Positions 1 to 11,226 of a DNA stretch of 64,000 bases are shown piece by piece; position 1 is the stretch's first letter; each line of letters starts with the position of its first letter. Origin of the DNA: Prorocentrum cordatum (Eukaryota > Sar > Dinophyceae > Prorocentrales > Prorocentraceae); contig CAUYUJ010015497.1 of assembly GCA_963575745.1 (NCBI GenBank), positions 10,001-74,000 on the forward strand, in the 5' to 3' direction. The position numbers and the translations under genes are program-made. The notes beneath the pieces were generated by a model. It searched no databases and had not been told where the DNA came from. It saw nothing but the letters and a program-made list of their open reading frames with translations.

Positions 1-81
1 GGTTTACAAAAAGGAATTTCAATTATCCTGGCGAAGGACCCAACCATATGCAGTTGTGAGTATCGCAATTGTGAATATATT

Positions 82-138
82 CTTCGGTGGCGCTCCCTAT
101 GGGGCCACGAACCGCATGAGGGGTGTGCCGAAATGTGG
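82..138 (+). repeat. Diverged solitary copy of the 90-bp repeat
   Basis: This stretch matches the part of the 90-bp unit that reads CTTCGGTGG, then CTCCCTATGG, then GTGTGCCGAAATG, with several substitutions. It lies on the far side of the helicase exon from the main array at 1305-3050, so array-derived sequence flanks the exon on both sides. Confidence 0.7.
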
Positions 139-510
139 CGGGGTACACAACGCAAAGGAATACGATAGATCCGATTACGAAAGAAAGAACGCGGGTGAGT
201 CAGAACGCGAGGGAATCTGAGTATGAATGGGTCTGCGCGCGAATGAATACATTTGCATGAATGCGATCATGGAAACGCCTAGTGTAAGTGTATATGAATG
301 TGAATGGTTCGAGCATGCCTGTCCGAACACACGTGACACTGGGCGTGGCCGCCGCAGGCAGCTTCCGCGGGAACCCCGACGGCAGCGTCCGCACGTCGCG
401 ACGCCCATGTCGGCACGCCTCTTGCGAGGATCGCGCCCGCTTTCGGCTCTTCTTTTCCTTCCTCTTTGCCCGCGCACTCCAAAATCCAAGGCTGCGGGCG
501 CAGCGCAGCG

Positions 511-760
511 CGGAGTCCCCGCGACGCGCGCTGGTCGCCCCGGGCGGGGCCCCAGCGACGCGCGCGGGTCGTCCGCTGCGCGAAGCAGAGAGAGCTGACT
601 AGCTAACTGGCTGGCTGATAGCGGGCAAGTCTCTGACCGCTGGGCAGAGCGACGACGGGCGAACGAGGCGCCGGGCCCCCCGCAGCACGGAGTTCCCGCG
701 ACGCGCGCTGGTCGCCCCGAGAGGGTCCCAGCGACGCGCGCGGGTCGTCCGCGGCGCGAG
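511..760. repeat. Two direct copies of a 75-bp GC-rich block
   Basis: A block containing GCGACGCGCGCTGGTCGCC and CAGCGACGCGCGCGGGTCGT occurs at about 511-587 and again at about 690-760. The copies are roughly 178 bp apart with a few differences. No coding function is apparent. The rest of 139-819 contains nothing recognisable. Confidence 0.75.
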
Positions 761-819
761 GCCAAACAATTAGTCGGGCAGTCGAGAGAAGGCGCGGCTC
801 GGGGGAGACGCTCCTCAGG

Positions 820-1094
820 TCAGGCCTCGCGGATGAACTCGGTGAAGCCGAGCTCCCTGGCGAGGGCCGTCGCTTCCCTCCTGCACCGCTTCGTGCGCGC
901 CGCAAACTGCTCCAGCTGCTTCCGCAAGCCCTGCGGCGGCCCTGCCAGGAAGAACTCGATGCGCGGCGCCCGCATGAGCAGGAGGTCCTCGTGGCGCGTG
1001 GCGCGCGAGAGCAGCACGTAGAGCTCCAGCCACCAGTCGTCGTCCTCCTTCTTGCCGTTCCCTACCTCGTGGCGGCCGCAATCCAGGATCACGC
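820..1094 (-). CDS. 3'-terminal exon of a superfamily 1 (PIF1/RecD-like) helicase
   Basis: The exon encodes about 91 residues and ends at a TGA (820-822). It starts after a CCCAG acceptor (1095-1099). It carries a C-terminal helicase block: DDDWWLELYVLLSRATR, then HEDLLLMRAP, then FFLAGPP. YVLLSRATR is the helicase motif VI pattern (Y-V-x-L-S-R, with the arginine contacting ATP in SF1 enzymes). A basic helical tail follows, rich in RKQLEQFAARTKRCRRE, and ends EFIREA. The Walker motifs and the rest of the protein are not in this window. Upstream exons would lie at higher coordinates beyond the 90-bp array, which would then be intronic. The family call rests on motif VI and the following DLLL-RAP segment. 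PIF1-like is more likely than UvrD-like, but this is an inference from a short piece. The gene is incomplete as seen. Confidence 0.65.
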
Positions 1095-1304
1095 CTGGGC
1101 GACGTCGACCGAGGGAGCAGCGCGCCGGGCAGCCGACGGCCCAGGGCGAGAGTCCACAGGACCGAGAGATGGTCTGGCCGCGGACTGCTCGCGCCCGGAG
1201 GTCTGGCCGCCCCCGGAGCGCCGTTTCTCCGCCCCGTCGCCTTCGCGCATGGTGCGCCCCTGGCACGCCACCGTGGTGATGACCCTGCCGTGCGAGAAAT
1301 GCAA

Positions 1305-3050
1305 GGGGGGTGCCGAAATGGGTGGGGGTGACGCATGCGGGCGGCGGCACTGAGGCCTTCGGCGGAGCTCCCTATGGAGCCACGAAACGTGTGAGGGGTG
1401 TGCCGACGCATGCGGCCGCGGGCACTGGGGCCTTCGGTGGAGCTCCCTATGGAGCCTCGTGCGTGTGAGGGGAAATGGGTGTGGGTGACGCATGCGGCCG
1501 CGGGCACTGGGGCCTTCGGTGGAGCTCCCTATGGAGCCACGAAACGTGTGAGGGGTGTGCCGAAATGGTGTGGGTGACGCATGCGGCCGCGGGCACTGGG
1601 GCCTTCGGTGGAGCTCCCTATGGAGCCACGAAACGTGTGAGGGGTGTGCCGAAATGGGTGTGGGTGACGCATGCGGCCGCGGGCACTGGGGCCTTCGGTG
1701 GAGCTCCCTATGGAGCCACGAAACGTGTGAGGGGTGTGCCGAATGGGTGTGGTGTGACGCATGCGGCCGCGGCACTGGGGCCTTCGGTGGAGCTCCTATG
1801 GAGCCTCGTGATGGGTGTGGGTGACGCATGCGGCCGCGGGCACTGGGGCCTTCGGTGGAGCTCCCTATGGAGCCACGAAACGTGTGAGGGGTGTGCCGAA
1901 ATGGGTGTGGGTGACGCATGCGGCCGCGGGCACTGGGGCCTTCGGTGGAGCTCCCTATGGAGCCACGAAACGTGTGAGGGGTGTGCCGAAATGGGTGTGG
2001 GTGACGCATGCGGGCGCGGGCACTGGGGCCTTCGGTGGAGCTCCCTATGGAGCCACGAAACGTGTGAGGGGTGTGCCGAAATGGGTGTGGGTGACGCATG
2101 CGGCCGCGGGCACTGGGGCCTTCGGTGGAGCTCCCTATGGAGCCACGAAACGTGTGAGGGGTGTGCCGAAATGGGTGTGGGTGACGCATGCGGCCGCGGG
2201 CACTGGGGCCTTCGGTGGAGCTCCCTATGGAGCCACGAAACGTGTGAGGGGTGTGCCGAAATGGGTGTGGGGGACGCATGCGGCCGCGGGCACTGGGGCC
2301 TTCGGTGGAGCTCCCTATGGAGCCACGAAACGTGTGAGGGGTGTGCCGAAATGGGTGTGGGGGACGCATGCGGCCGCGGGCACTGGGGCCTTCGGTGGAG
2401 CTCCCTATGGAGCCACGAAACGTGTGAGGGGTGTGCCGAAATGGGTGTGGGGGACGCATGCGGCCGCGGGCACTGGGGCCTTCGGTGGAGCTCCCTATGG
2501 AGCCACGAAACGTGTGAGGGGTGTGCCGAAATGGGTGTGGGTGACGCATGCGGCCGCGGGCACTGGGGCCTTCGGTGGAGCTCCCTATGGAACCACGAAA
2601 CGTGTGAGGGGTGTGCCGAAATGGGTGTGGGGGACGCATGCGGCCGCGGGCACTGGGGCCTTCGGTGGAGCTCCCTATGGAGCCACCGTGTGAGGGGTGT
2701 GCCGAAATGGGTGTGGGTGACGCAGCGGGCACTGGGGCCTTCGGTGGAGCTCGTGTGAGGGGTGTGAGCCGAAATGGGTGTGGGTGACGCATGCGGCCGC
2801 GGGCACTGGGGCCTTCGGTGGAGCTCCCTATGGAGCCACGAAACGTGTGAGGGGTGTGCCGAAATGGGTGTGGGTGACGCATGCGGCCGCGGGCACTGGG
2901 GCCTTCGGTGGAGCTCCCTATGGAGCCACGAAACGTGTGAGGGGTGTGCCGAAATGGGTGTGGGTGACGCATGCGGCCGCGGCCACTGGGGCCTTCGGTG
3001 GAGCTCCCTATGGAGCCACGAAACGTGTGAGGGGTGTGCCGAATTGGGTG
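1305..3050. repeat. Tandem array of a 90-bp unit, about 20 copies
   Basis: The unit is exactly 90 bp in the well-ordered part (1858-2668). It contains GACGCATGCGGCCGCGGGCA, CCTTCGGTGGAGCTCCCTAT and CACGAAACGTGTGAGGGGTG. Copies near 1365-1460, 1750-1810 and 2690-2770 are shortened. Because 90 is a multiple of three, long frames stay open on both strands (up to 627 codons on the minus strand). These are array by-products: they have no non-repetitive core and read equally well in several frames. By position the array lies in, or just upstream of, an intron of the helicase gene. Confidence 0.95.
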
Positions 3051-3051
3051 T

Positions 3052-3143
<92 letters not shown>
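3051..3143. repeat. (GAT)n microsatellite
   Basis: About 31 uninterrupted GAT/ATG triplets begin directly where the last 90-bp unit breaks off. A GGGAGGGGGGAGGAGG purine tract and GGAA repeats follow. Confidence 0.97.
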
Positions 3144-3514
3144 GGAGGGGGGAGGAGGCAGCGGGAGGAAGGAAGGAAGGAAGGCAGGAGAACGCGGGGC
3201 ACCGTCTCTTCAAAACGGGGACCCAACACCACAGGATGGTTGGGAAAAATAAGAAATTTAGAATTCTAGGTTGTCCCGTATAGATTCCAGCCCCGAAGCA
3301 AGACAGACAACAAAACTAGGAATTTGAAACACAAGAAGCGGACCCGCGACGCGGCATGAAACAAAAAAAGGAACAGCCTGGACCAGCAGGAGGAAGATCT
3401 GGGAAAAATCAGTCGAGAGATCTGGGGACTGACGCCGTTGCAAAGCGACGCGGTTGCAAAGCGATGCATCTGGAGGAAGGTTTCGGGAACAATTGCGGAA
3501 ATATCTGAGGGAGG

Positions 3515-4350
3515 AAGGTCTGGCGGAAGATCTGGCGGAAGATGAAATATCTGACGGAAAATCTGGCGGAAGATCCCGCGGAAAACCTGGAGGATAAATC
3601 TGGCGGAGGATCTGTCGGAAGATCTGGCGGAAGATCTTGAGGAAGATCTGGCGGTAAATCTGGCGGAAGATCCGGCGGAAGATCTGGCGGAAGATCTCGC
3701 AGAAGATTTAGAAGATCAATCTGGAGGAAGATTTGGCGGAAGATCTGGCGGAAGATCAGGCGGAGGATCTGGAATAAAATCTGGCGGAAGATCTGGCGGA
3801 AGATCTCGCGTAAGATCTGGAGACAGATTTGGCGGAATATCTGGAGGAAGATATGGTGGAAGATCTGGCGAAAGATCCCGCGGAAAATCAAGCGGAAATT
3901 AGCCAGAAGATCTGGCGGATGATCTTGAGGAAGATCTGGCGGAAGATTTGGAGGAAGATCTGGCGGAAGATCTGGAGGATAGAACTGGCGGAGAATATAG
4001 CGGAAGATCTGGAATGCAAATCTGTCTGAAGATCTGGCGGAAGATCCGGCGTAAGATCTGGGGAAAAATCTGATGGAAAATCTAGCGGAAAGTCTGGCGG
4101 AAGATCCCGCGGAAAATCTGGAGGAAAAATCTGGCGGAGGATCTGTCGGAAGATCTGGCGGGAGATCTCGCGTAAGATCTGGAGAAAGATTTGGCGAAAT
4201 ATCTGGAGGAAAATATGGTGGAAGATCTGGCGAAAAATCCCGCGGAAAATCTAGCGGAAGATTTGTCAGGCAGGCAGAAGACTTTCCGCCAGATCTGGCG
4301 GAAGATCTGGCGAAAAGTCTGACGGAAGATCTGGAGAAGATCTGGCGGAA
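3515..4350 (+). repeat. 12-bp satellite, forward arm
   Basis: Degenerate tandem repeats of GGCGGAAGATCT run through this segment, with variants such as GGAGGAAGATCT and GGCGGAAAATCT. The same satellite continues in reverse orientation from about 4351. The acidic open frames here (repeating AEDL) are repeat by-products. Confidence 0.92.
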
Positions 4351-5355
4351 AATCGTCTGCCAGATCCTCAGCCAAATCTGCATTCCAAATCTTCCGCCAA
4401 ATCTTCTGCAATATTCTCCGCCAAATCTATCCTCCAAATCTTCCGCCTGACCTTCCTCCAGATCTTCCGCCAAATCTTCCTCAAAATCTTCCGCCAAATC
4501 TTCAGGCAAATCTTCCGCTAGATTTTCCGCGGGATCGTTCGCCGAATCTTCCACCATATCTTCCTCCAAGCATTCCGCTAATTTCTTCTCCAAATCTTAC
4601 GCGAAATCTTCCGCCAAATCTTCCGCTAGATTTTCCGCGAGATCTTCCGGCAAATCTTCCGCCAAATTTCCCTCCAAAATTATAGTCCGCATCTTCCGCC
4701 AAATCTTCCGCCTAATCTTCCGCCAACTTCACCCTCCAAATCTTCCGCTAAATCGTCCGCCAAATCTTCCGCGAGATCTTCCGCCAAATCTTCCGGCAAA
4801 TCTTCCGCCAAATCTTCCGCTAGATGTTCCGCGAGATCTTCCGCCAAATCTTCCGCCAAATGTTCTTCCAACTCCTCCGCGAAATCATCCACCAGATCTT
4901 CCGCTAACTTCCGCCAAATTTATCCTTCAAATGTTCCGCCAAATCTTCCGCCACATCTTCCGCCAAATCTTCCTCCAAATCTTCCGCCAACTCTTCCGGC
5001 AAATTGGTTCTCCAAATCTCCCGCGAGATCTTCCGCTAAATCTGTCTCCAAATGTTCCGTCAAATCTTCCGCTATATGTATCTTCCGCCAAATTGATCCT
5101 CCAAATCCCCCGCGAGATCTTCCCGCAAATCTTCTGCCAAATGTTCCGCCAAATCTTCCGGCATATCTTCCTCCCAATCTTCCGCCGCATCTTCCTCCAA
5201 ATCTCCCGCCAAATTTATCTTCCAAATTTTCCGCCTGATCTTCCGCCAGATTTCCCGTCAGATCTTTCGCCGGATCTGTTGCCAGATCTTCCGCTAGATC
5301 TTCCGCCAGATCTTTCCCCAGACCTTCCTCCCTCAGATTTTCCCGCAGATCTTCC
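4351..5355 (-). repeat. 12-bp satellite, reverse arm
   Basis: The unit now reads AGATCTTCCGCC or AAATCTTCCGCC, the reverse complement of the preceding arm. The two arms together form an imperfect inverted repeat of about 1.8 kb, with the turn near 4345-4385. Confidence 0.92.
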
Positions 5356-5397
5356 CCATAAGCATTTCTCCAAATGTATCGTTTTGGCACCTCCGCC

Positions 5398-5490
5398 AGG
5401 GGGAGGAGGAGGAGGAGGAGGAAGAGGAGGAGGAGGAGGAGGAGAAGGAGGAGAAAGGAGAGGAGGAGGAAGAGGAGGTGGGGGAAGATA
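5398..5490. repeat. (GGA)n purine tract
   Basis: Nearly pure GGA/GGAGAA triplets. The stretch 5500-5780 that follows has no recognisable gene. Confidence 0.9.
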
Positions 5491-5779
5491 GCCGTGACCA
5501 TTCTTAAAACAAGGTTTTCGACTATCACTCGCGCGATGACGGCAGGGCATGAAACAAAATAAAGAATTTGAAACATATGATTTTAGAGTAGGTCCGCGAG
5601 ACTGAAGCCGGGCATGCCCGTCTAATTTTTTGAACTCCCTGTAATCCGCCGACCCTGTGTGGGTCTTCAGCCGTGCGAGGTGTTCTCCCCCCTATCACCC
5701 CCCATGGGCCTCAAATTTAGGCGGTTGACCCCGCACACCTGGCCGACGCGCACCACTGGTGGCTCGGCTATCCAGGGGT

Positions 5780-6395
5780 GGCTCGGCTCTCCCTGGGCTC
5801 CCCTGATGGCCCCAAGAGGGTCCCCAGATGGGCCAAGATGGCCCCCAAAGGCCCCCAAGACAGTCAAAGATGGCCCAGAGTCGCCCATAAATCGCTTCAA
5901 GACACCCAGGATGACCCACAGGCGGTCCGAGAGGCCCCATAGGGCTCCAAGAGGCTCCCACAAGGGCCCCGAGATGTCAAATCATAGATGTTCCGTAGGT
6001 TGTTGAAGGATGTTCGTGCTCTCGCCTTTTCGGTCTTTCGACCCTCCAGGACGGCTCAAGGGGCCTCCAATAACTCCCCAAGACGGCCCAAGAGGCTATC
6101 AAGAGCGCCCACAGACGGCCTAAGATGGCCCCAAGACGGCTCAAGAGGCCTCCAAGACGGCCCGATGGGGCTCCAAAGGGGGCCCGTGAGAGACCTCAGA
6201 AGTGGAACATGAACCGACATCTCGAGCCCTTCGCCCCAAGATTGCCCCCGAGACCGCCAGCAGGCCCCCCAAGAGACCCCCAAGAGGCACCCGAAACCGA
6301 ATCCAAGAGGCTTCAAAGAGGCCTCCCAAGAGATCCCTACAAGCATCTCAGAGGCCTCTGGCCTACAACCCAGGCGCAGTGGCGGGATGCGCCGA
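5780..6395 (+). repeat. CCAAGANGGCC dispersed element, locus 1
   Basis: Degenerate 10-12-bp units (CCAAGATGGCC, CAAGAGGCCC, CCAAGACGGC) run through this stretch. They are interrupted by a non-periodic core at about 5970-6060 containing TTGTTGAAGGATG and CCTTTTCGGTCTTTCGACC. The element ends in the shared module CCTCTGGCCTACAACCCAGG then CAGTGGCGGGATG (6354-6395). The core and end module recur at other loci, so this is a composite family and not plain simple sequence. Confidence 0.85.
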
Positions 6396-6605
6396 AGGCG
6401 TCTTCGATCCGCCGCCCCCTGTTGGCTTACCACAACGGGGGCCCGGCGTTCTGAACTTCTTACGGTTCGGTTTCCATTTTCCCCCCAAAAAAAAACTCTC
6501 CCCTGGGGCTTCGGCGCGTCCCGCCGGCCACCCGGAAGACCGCGCCGCTGCAACCCACGTCTCCAAGAGCGGCCGTTTCGGTCGGGGCATCCTCAACAAA
6601 TCGCG
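6385..6605 (+). repeat. Dispersed 210-bp module, copy 1
   Basis: Contains GGCGTCTTCGATCCGCCGCC, CCCTGTTGGCTTACCACA and CGGCCGTTTCGGTCGGGGCA. The same order of blocks occurs at 7755-7945. No coding signal is seen. Confidence 0.85.
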
Positions 6606-6654
6606 ATCTTGGGGATCCTTGCCCAAGACGCCTTATGATAAGAATAAGGGTTTC

Positions 6655-7560
6655 GACAAGGACGGCCTCAAGATGACGGCAGACGGCCCAAGAGGCCTCC
6701 AAGACGGCACAAAAAGGCCTCCAAGAGGTCTTCCATGAAGTCCCGAAGAGGCCAACATCATCGAGATCCCTAAGGTTTTGGAAGCATTTTAGCATTTGCT
6801 TCTTTTCGGCCTTCCGACGACCCGAGACGGCCCAATAGCCCCCAAAGATCGCCCCTAAGGATCGCCCAAGAAGCATCCAAGATGGCCCCAGGACGGCCCC
6901 AGAGGCCTCAAGGCGGCCCCAAGACGGCCCCAAGGCGGCCCCAAGCGGCATCCAAGACGCCCAAGATGGCCTCCAAGACGGCCCTGGAGAGTTGGAGCAC
7001 CCCAGAAGGGCCCCGAGTCGGCCCAGAGAGGCCCCCCAAACGGCTTCCGACGGCGTCAGACGGGCCAGGGGCCCATCGAGACGGCCCCAAGATGGCTCTA
7101 AGATGGCCCAAGACGGCCCAAGAGGCTCCCAAGAGGTCTCCAAGACGGCCTCCAGGATGGCCCGAAGAGGCCAAACTCATTGATTGTCCTTGGGTGTTTG
7201 AAGGATTGTGGCATTTGCTTCTTTTCGGCCTTCCGACGGCCCGAGACGGCCCAATAGCCCCTGAGGATCACCCCAAGATCGCCCAAGAGGCATCCAGGAT
7301 GGCCCCAGAACGGCCCAAGAGGCCCCCCAAACGGCCCCAAGAGGGCCCTAAGAGGCCTCCAAGACGCCCAAGATGGCCTCCAAGACGGCCCTGGAGCACC
7401 CCAAGAGGGCCCCAAGTCGGCCCAAAGAGGCCCCCAAGACGGCTTCCCACGGCGGCAAACGGGCAAGGACTGCCCTGAGGCGGCCCAAGAGGCTCCCGAG
7501 AAGCCCCCACAGGCCCCCAAGAGGCCCAAGGAGGCCCCAAGAGTGCCCCCAGAGGCTCCA
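6655..7560 (+). repeat. CCAAGANGGCC dispersed element, locus 2 (two cores)
   Basis: Same family as 5780-6395. Two near-identical cores lie at about 6745-6840 and 7170-7260. Each carries CATTTGCTTCTTTTCGGCC, then TTCCGACG, then CCGAGACGGCCCAATAGCC. The 430-bp spacing suggests an internal tandem duplication. A short (TCC)n tract follows at 7570-7600. Confidence 0.87.
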
Positions 7561-7754
7561 AAGATGCCCCCTCCTCCTCCTCCGCCTCCTCCTCCTCCTC
7601 CTGATCTTCCCCGCCATCCTCCCCCAAATGTTTCCCGAAAGGTTTCCACAACGGTTGGGGGAACACATGGTCCGAGATAGCTTGGCAGAGCTCTTGCCAC
7701 AACGCTCGGTCACATGGGCGATCCCAAAAGGCAAGGGGCGGCGGCGATTCGCCG

Positions 7755-7945
7755 TAGGCGTCTTCGATCCGCCGCCCCCTGTTGGCTTGCCACAGGGGTG
7801 CCCGGCATGCTAGATTTCTTACGCGTTGGTGTTGGTTCTGTTTCCGAAAGAGCTCTCTCCTGAGGCTTCGGCCCGTCCCGCTGGCCCTGCGAAGACCTGG
7901 TTGCCAAAAAAAGATCGGCCGTTTCGCTCGAGACATCCTCATGAT
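7755..7945 (+). repeat. Dispersed 210-bp module, copy 2
   Basis: Second copy of the block at 6385-6605. It shares GGCGTCTTCGATCCGCCGCC and CTGTTGGCTTGCCACA and ends at ATCGGCCGTTTCGCTCGAG. The sequence just before it (7630-7715, GGGGGAACACATGGTCCGAG) is partly repeated at about 8520-8580. Confidence 0.83.
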
Positions 7946-8384
7946 ACTGCCTCATGATGGGAAAAAATGCGTTTTCCGCACGAGACAGACTCCAAAAATG
8001 AGGGTGTTAAAATCGATGGCCTCATCTACTGATATTCCAAAATGGCAATTTCATTGCAGACATCCTCAACACATGAAATGCTTCAAGTAATGGATCGAAG
8101 ATCATGTCGGACCGCTCTCGGATAACCTCCAAGGTGGCCCAAGAAACGAACAGATTGCAAAACCCTCGGGTTGATTTAGTACTGCTGCTCAAACGTAAAG
8201 AGAGACATTCCCTCAAACTTGCCTTTGGGAGCGCTCTCGGATGACCTCAAAGATGGCCCAAGAAGCCAACATCTTGAACAAATGAACGTTGCTCTCAACA
8301 CGTGTGTTCAAAAGTAGCGTTTCGCTAGAGACGTCCCCTCAACCTTGCCTTGCGGAAGCGCTCTGGCCTCCAAGATGGCCCCTT

Positions 8385-8505
8385 CCTCCTCCCCTATCCT
8401 CCTTCTCCTTCCCTTCCTTCTCCTCCTTTCCCTCTTCCTCGTCATCATCCTCCCGTTCCTCCCCCCCACTCCTCCTGCTTTTCCTCCTCCCACGCGAGGT
8501 TTCCG
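8385..8505. repeat. (TCC)n pyrimidine tract
   Basis: Imperfect TCC/TTCC repeats with short interruptions. Confidence 0.85.
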
Positions 8506-8579
8506 AATGCCCTCCTGACCAACTCGGGGAACACATGGTTCGGTGTCTAGGCCAAGCCTCAGCACCACGTTCAGCCACA

Positions 8580-9055
8580 TATGCGGTTCAACAAGAGCAG
8601 GGGACGGGAGAATCCGCATCACCTGAACCCAAACATGTTACCAAACTTGACAGGGGCCACAGCAGATACATCGGCCCCATTTCAACCCACGCAAGTCCTG
8701 AAACAAGCCAGGATAACACTAACAACACATCACGCAAACTCAAAATCGATCAGAAGGTCGGCGGATGTGGCGCATGCCTGATGATTCCAAGTCCGGGAGT
8801 GTGACGTGTTGCCAGCGACAGATCGCGGAACTGAGCGGAAGCCCTAATGCAGCATATCCTGCACATCGGCTCTTATTGCTTAATTGCGATGTACTGAATG
8901 ATCACAGAACTGCTACATACTGCATGGTGTAACATTCGTATATATCCCCCCATTACTCCTTCCCAAGGCCACGCCACTTCCGTCGACCCATCGATGGAAG
9001 ACCCACTCTGGGCCCCAAACCAGCAAAAACCGGAGGCACACCTATGATCGGGCCC
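8580..9055. other. Non-repetitive stretch, no gene recognised
   Basis: Base composition is closer to balanced than in the surroundings and no repeat family of this window is present. Short open frames exist on the plus strand (66 residues at 8581-8781), but none shows a recognisable domain or clear splice-bounded coding character. Confidence 0.4.
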
Positions 9056-9059
9056 CTGG

Positions 9060-9205
9060 GGCCTCTTGGGGGTCTAAGAGGGCGTCAAGACGGCTCAAGA
9101 TGACCTCGAAAGTCCCCAGGACGGCCCCCAAACGGCCTAAGGTGGCCCATGCTTCCCCCCACACAGCCCAAGAGAGCCCCAAGAGGAGCCCCAAGAGCGC
9201 CTCCA
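9060..9205 (+). repeat. CCAAGANGGCC dispersed element, locus 3 (short)
   Basis: A run of units such as CAAGACGGCTCAAGATGAC, ending in AAGCGAATCTCATTGACTTT, which resembles the start of the family core. No complete core is present. Confidence 0.75.
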
Positions 9206-9819
9206 GAAGCGAATCTCATTGACTTTAGTGGAGGTCGAGCCTCCCTCCTCGAGGATTTGAGCTTCTGGACCAGCTGCCCCGTGAGGAGAGGGGAGCGGAA
9301 GTGGGAAGTTACTCCGTTAGAAGTCCCCCAGGATCGCGACACGAGAAAACACCTAACGCCCATGAGCGCCTTCCTCTTCCCTTTCCAACCGCAAACCGTT
9401 GGGCTATAAATGCAGCAATGTGCCGTGCAGGCCTAGTTGATGAGAGAAGAGGAGAAGGAGAGAGAGAGAGAGAGAGAGCCAGAGCCAGAGAGAACGGGAG
9501 ACGACGCAGAAGACGGCGACGGCGGCGACGACGAGGATGACAAAGGCCACGACGAAGAAAGACATGACGGAGACGACGAGGAAAACCACGAAGCACAGAG
9601 AAAGGGCCGTGACCAGATTCGCGAATTTAACCGTTCGCACCAACCCGCCGCAACCACGGCAATCGCGGCCGGCCCGCCGCGCCCGCCCCCGGCGGCCTTG
9701 GTCGCAGGTCCGGAACTTCGACTTGCCCGCCGGGCCCCCAGAGGGGGCCTCCCTCGAGCGAGAGGATCACTGGAGACAGCAGGCTCGAGATTAGAGGCAT
9801 CATAGATGGGGTTGGAGTA

Positions 9820-10008
9820 GATGGGGTCGGAGGATCCCGCCACATCGCCGATGCATCGGCGATGCACCGGCGATGCATCGGCGATGCACCAGCAATGCAT
9901 CGGCGACATCGGCGATGCATCGGTGACGCCAGCGTGGAGCAAGTCGGGCTCCAAATCGAGCCGCATTGGCGATGCATCGCCGATGCGGCGCGATCCTCCG
10001 ACCCCATC
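9820..10008. mobile_element. TIR element family T4, copy 1
   Basis: The left end is GATGGGGTCGGAGGATCCCG. The right end, read on the other strand, is GATGGGGTCGGAGGATCGCG. Between them lie degenerate GCATCGGCGATG units and a central AAGTCGGGCTCC. The element has no coding capacity. Related copies lie at 11083 and 12503, with a lone end at 12040. The form fits a non-autonomous inverted-repeat element; the transposase source is not visible. Confidence 0.8.
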
Positions 10009-10312
10009 TATCCCGACCCCATCTAGGAGGCCTAGAGAGATTTTTGTGCTCCTCCATGGGACGCCGATCATGCCAGCTACGGAGGCCTAGAGAGAAGGGC
10101 CAGTCGAGACACTGGAGCCGCTCCCTGGCATTTGGTGTGTTTCCTCTTCTTGGCCTCCTGGGAGGCCTCTCGCGTAGCCCTGGCGGGAGCCCGCGTCGAG
10201 AAGCGGGTCGGGATGGACCCCTGGAGGCTTCTGGGGGACCGAATCTGAACTCTGAACGCGAGCGTGCCAGGCGGGAGAACCCCCGGCCCGTACGCTCAAA
10301 TGGACTCAGTAG

Positions 10313-10571
10313 GTCGGGCACGTCCCCCTATAGAGGCGGATTTTGGAAGAAATATCTAGAAGATAGTTCAACAATCATCAGAAATAGGCAGAAGTGGTCA
10401 AAAAACAATCGTCCCCAGACCCCCTACAGGCCAATTTTGGGCGACAACTTAAAAATAGCCAAGAGTAACGGTCCAAAACAATTCAAACATAACAAAAAAA
10501 AACACCCCCAGGCTATGTTTAAACTATCTCTGAATATTCCCCCCACCCCCCCGTAGAAGGACGTGCCCGAC
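10313..10571. mobile_element. TIR element family T1, copy a (259 bp)
   Basis: It begins GTCGGGCACGTCCCCCTATA and ends with the inverse form GTAGAAGGACGTGCCCGAC. The interior is AT-rich compared with its surroundings and contains two related blocks around CAATCGTCCCCAGACC and ACCCCCAGGCTATGTTT. At least five other copies in the window have both or one of these ends. Confidence 0.82.
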
Positions 10572-10743
10572 TTCAAACTGGCCCTCTCCTCCGCACTCAC
10601 AGAGGGCGCGATGCCGTGGCTGCGCGATCCCCATCGCGCACGCGGCGCGCGAGGGCGGCTGCGCAGGGCCGCCCCCTGCCGCCCTGTGCGGGGGGCCGCG
10701 CTCACTGGACTCTGCTCCTGCTGGTGCCCCGCCACCGCCGGCA

Positions 10744-10916
10744 ACACGCAGGGGTGACGGTAAGAGCGACCTTCAGTGCGCGGCCTCTGGGGGGCCGCCG
10801 GGGGGGCCCAAACACAAGCGCGCAAGACGCTACTATCGCGTCGCGCTCGGCGATCGGGGGACCCCAGTGGGCCCGCACCAAGCGGTCACTCCGGCGAAGG
10901 GTCACCCTTACGTGTA
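10744..10916. mobile_element. TIR element family T2, copy 1
   Basis: The left end ACACGCAGGGGTGAC pairs with the right end GTCACCCTTACGTGT. The interior contains GCGCAAGACGCTACTATCGC and CGATCGGGGGACCCC. It is 173 bp with no coding capacity. Copies are at 23669 and 59724. Confidence 0.82.
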
Positions 10917-11082
10917 GTCGGCCCCCTTCTGCGAAGCGAGCAGGGATCAGGAGACGGTCGAGGCGGCCAGAAGGTCGGCGGCGGGGCCTCAGAGGAACAG
11001 ACCATCGGTCAAACACACATTTTAGTCGCGCCGCCAACGAACCGTCCCGAATGGAGTTAGCCTCCCACATTGGGTCCGAGTA

Positions 11083-11226
11083 GATGGGGTGGGAGGATCG
11101 CGCCGCATCGGCAATGCATCGGCGACGTCGGCGATGCGTTGGCGACGTCGGCGAGGAGAAAGTCGGGCTCACCATCGAGCCACATCGCCGATGCATTGCC
11201 GATGCGGCGCGATCCTCCGACCCCAC
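11083..11226. mobile_element. TIR element family T4, copy 2
   Basis: It begins GATGGGGTGGGAGGATCGCG and ends with CGATCCTCCGACCCCACC, the inverse of the start. The inner arms are CCGCATCGGCAATGCATCGG and GCCGATGCATTGCCGATGCG. Confidence 0.82.

Noticed and set aside
1089-2972. A 627-codon open frame on the minus strand and similar long frames on the plus strand
   Set aside because: They are products of a 90-bp tandem unit divisible by three. The same DNA is open in several frames and the peptide is a plain 30-residue repeat.
3409-4593. A 394-codon acidic frame (AEDLPEDL-type repeats)
   Set aside because: It is a translation of the 12-bp satellite; composition changes abruptly where the satellite inverts.
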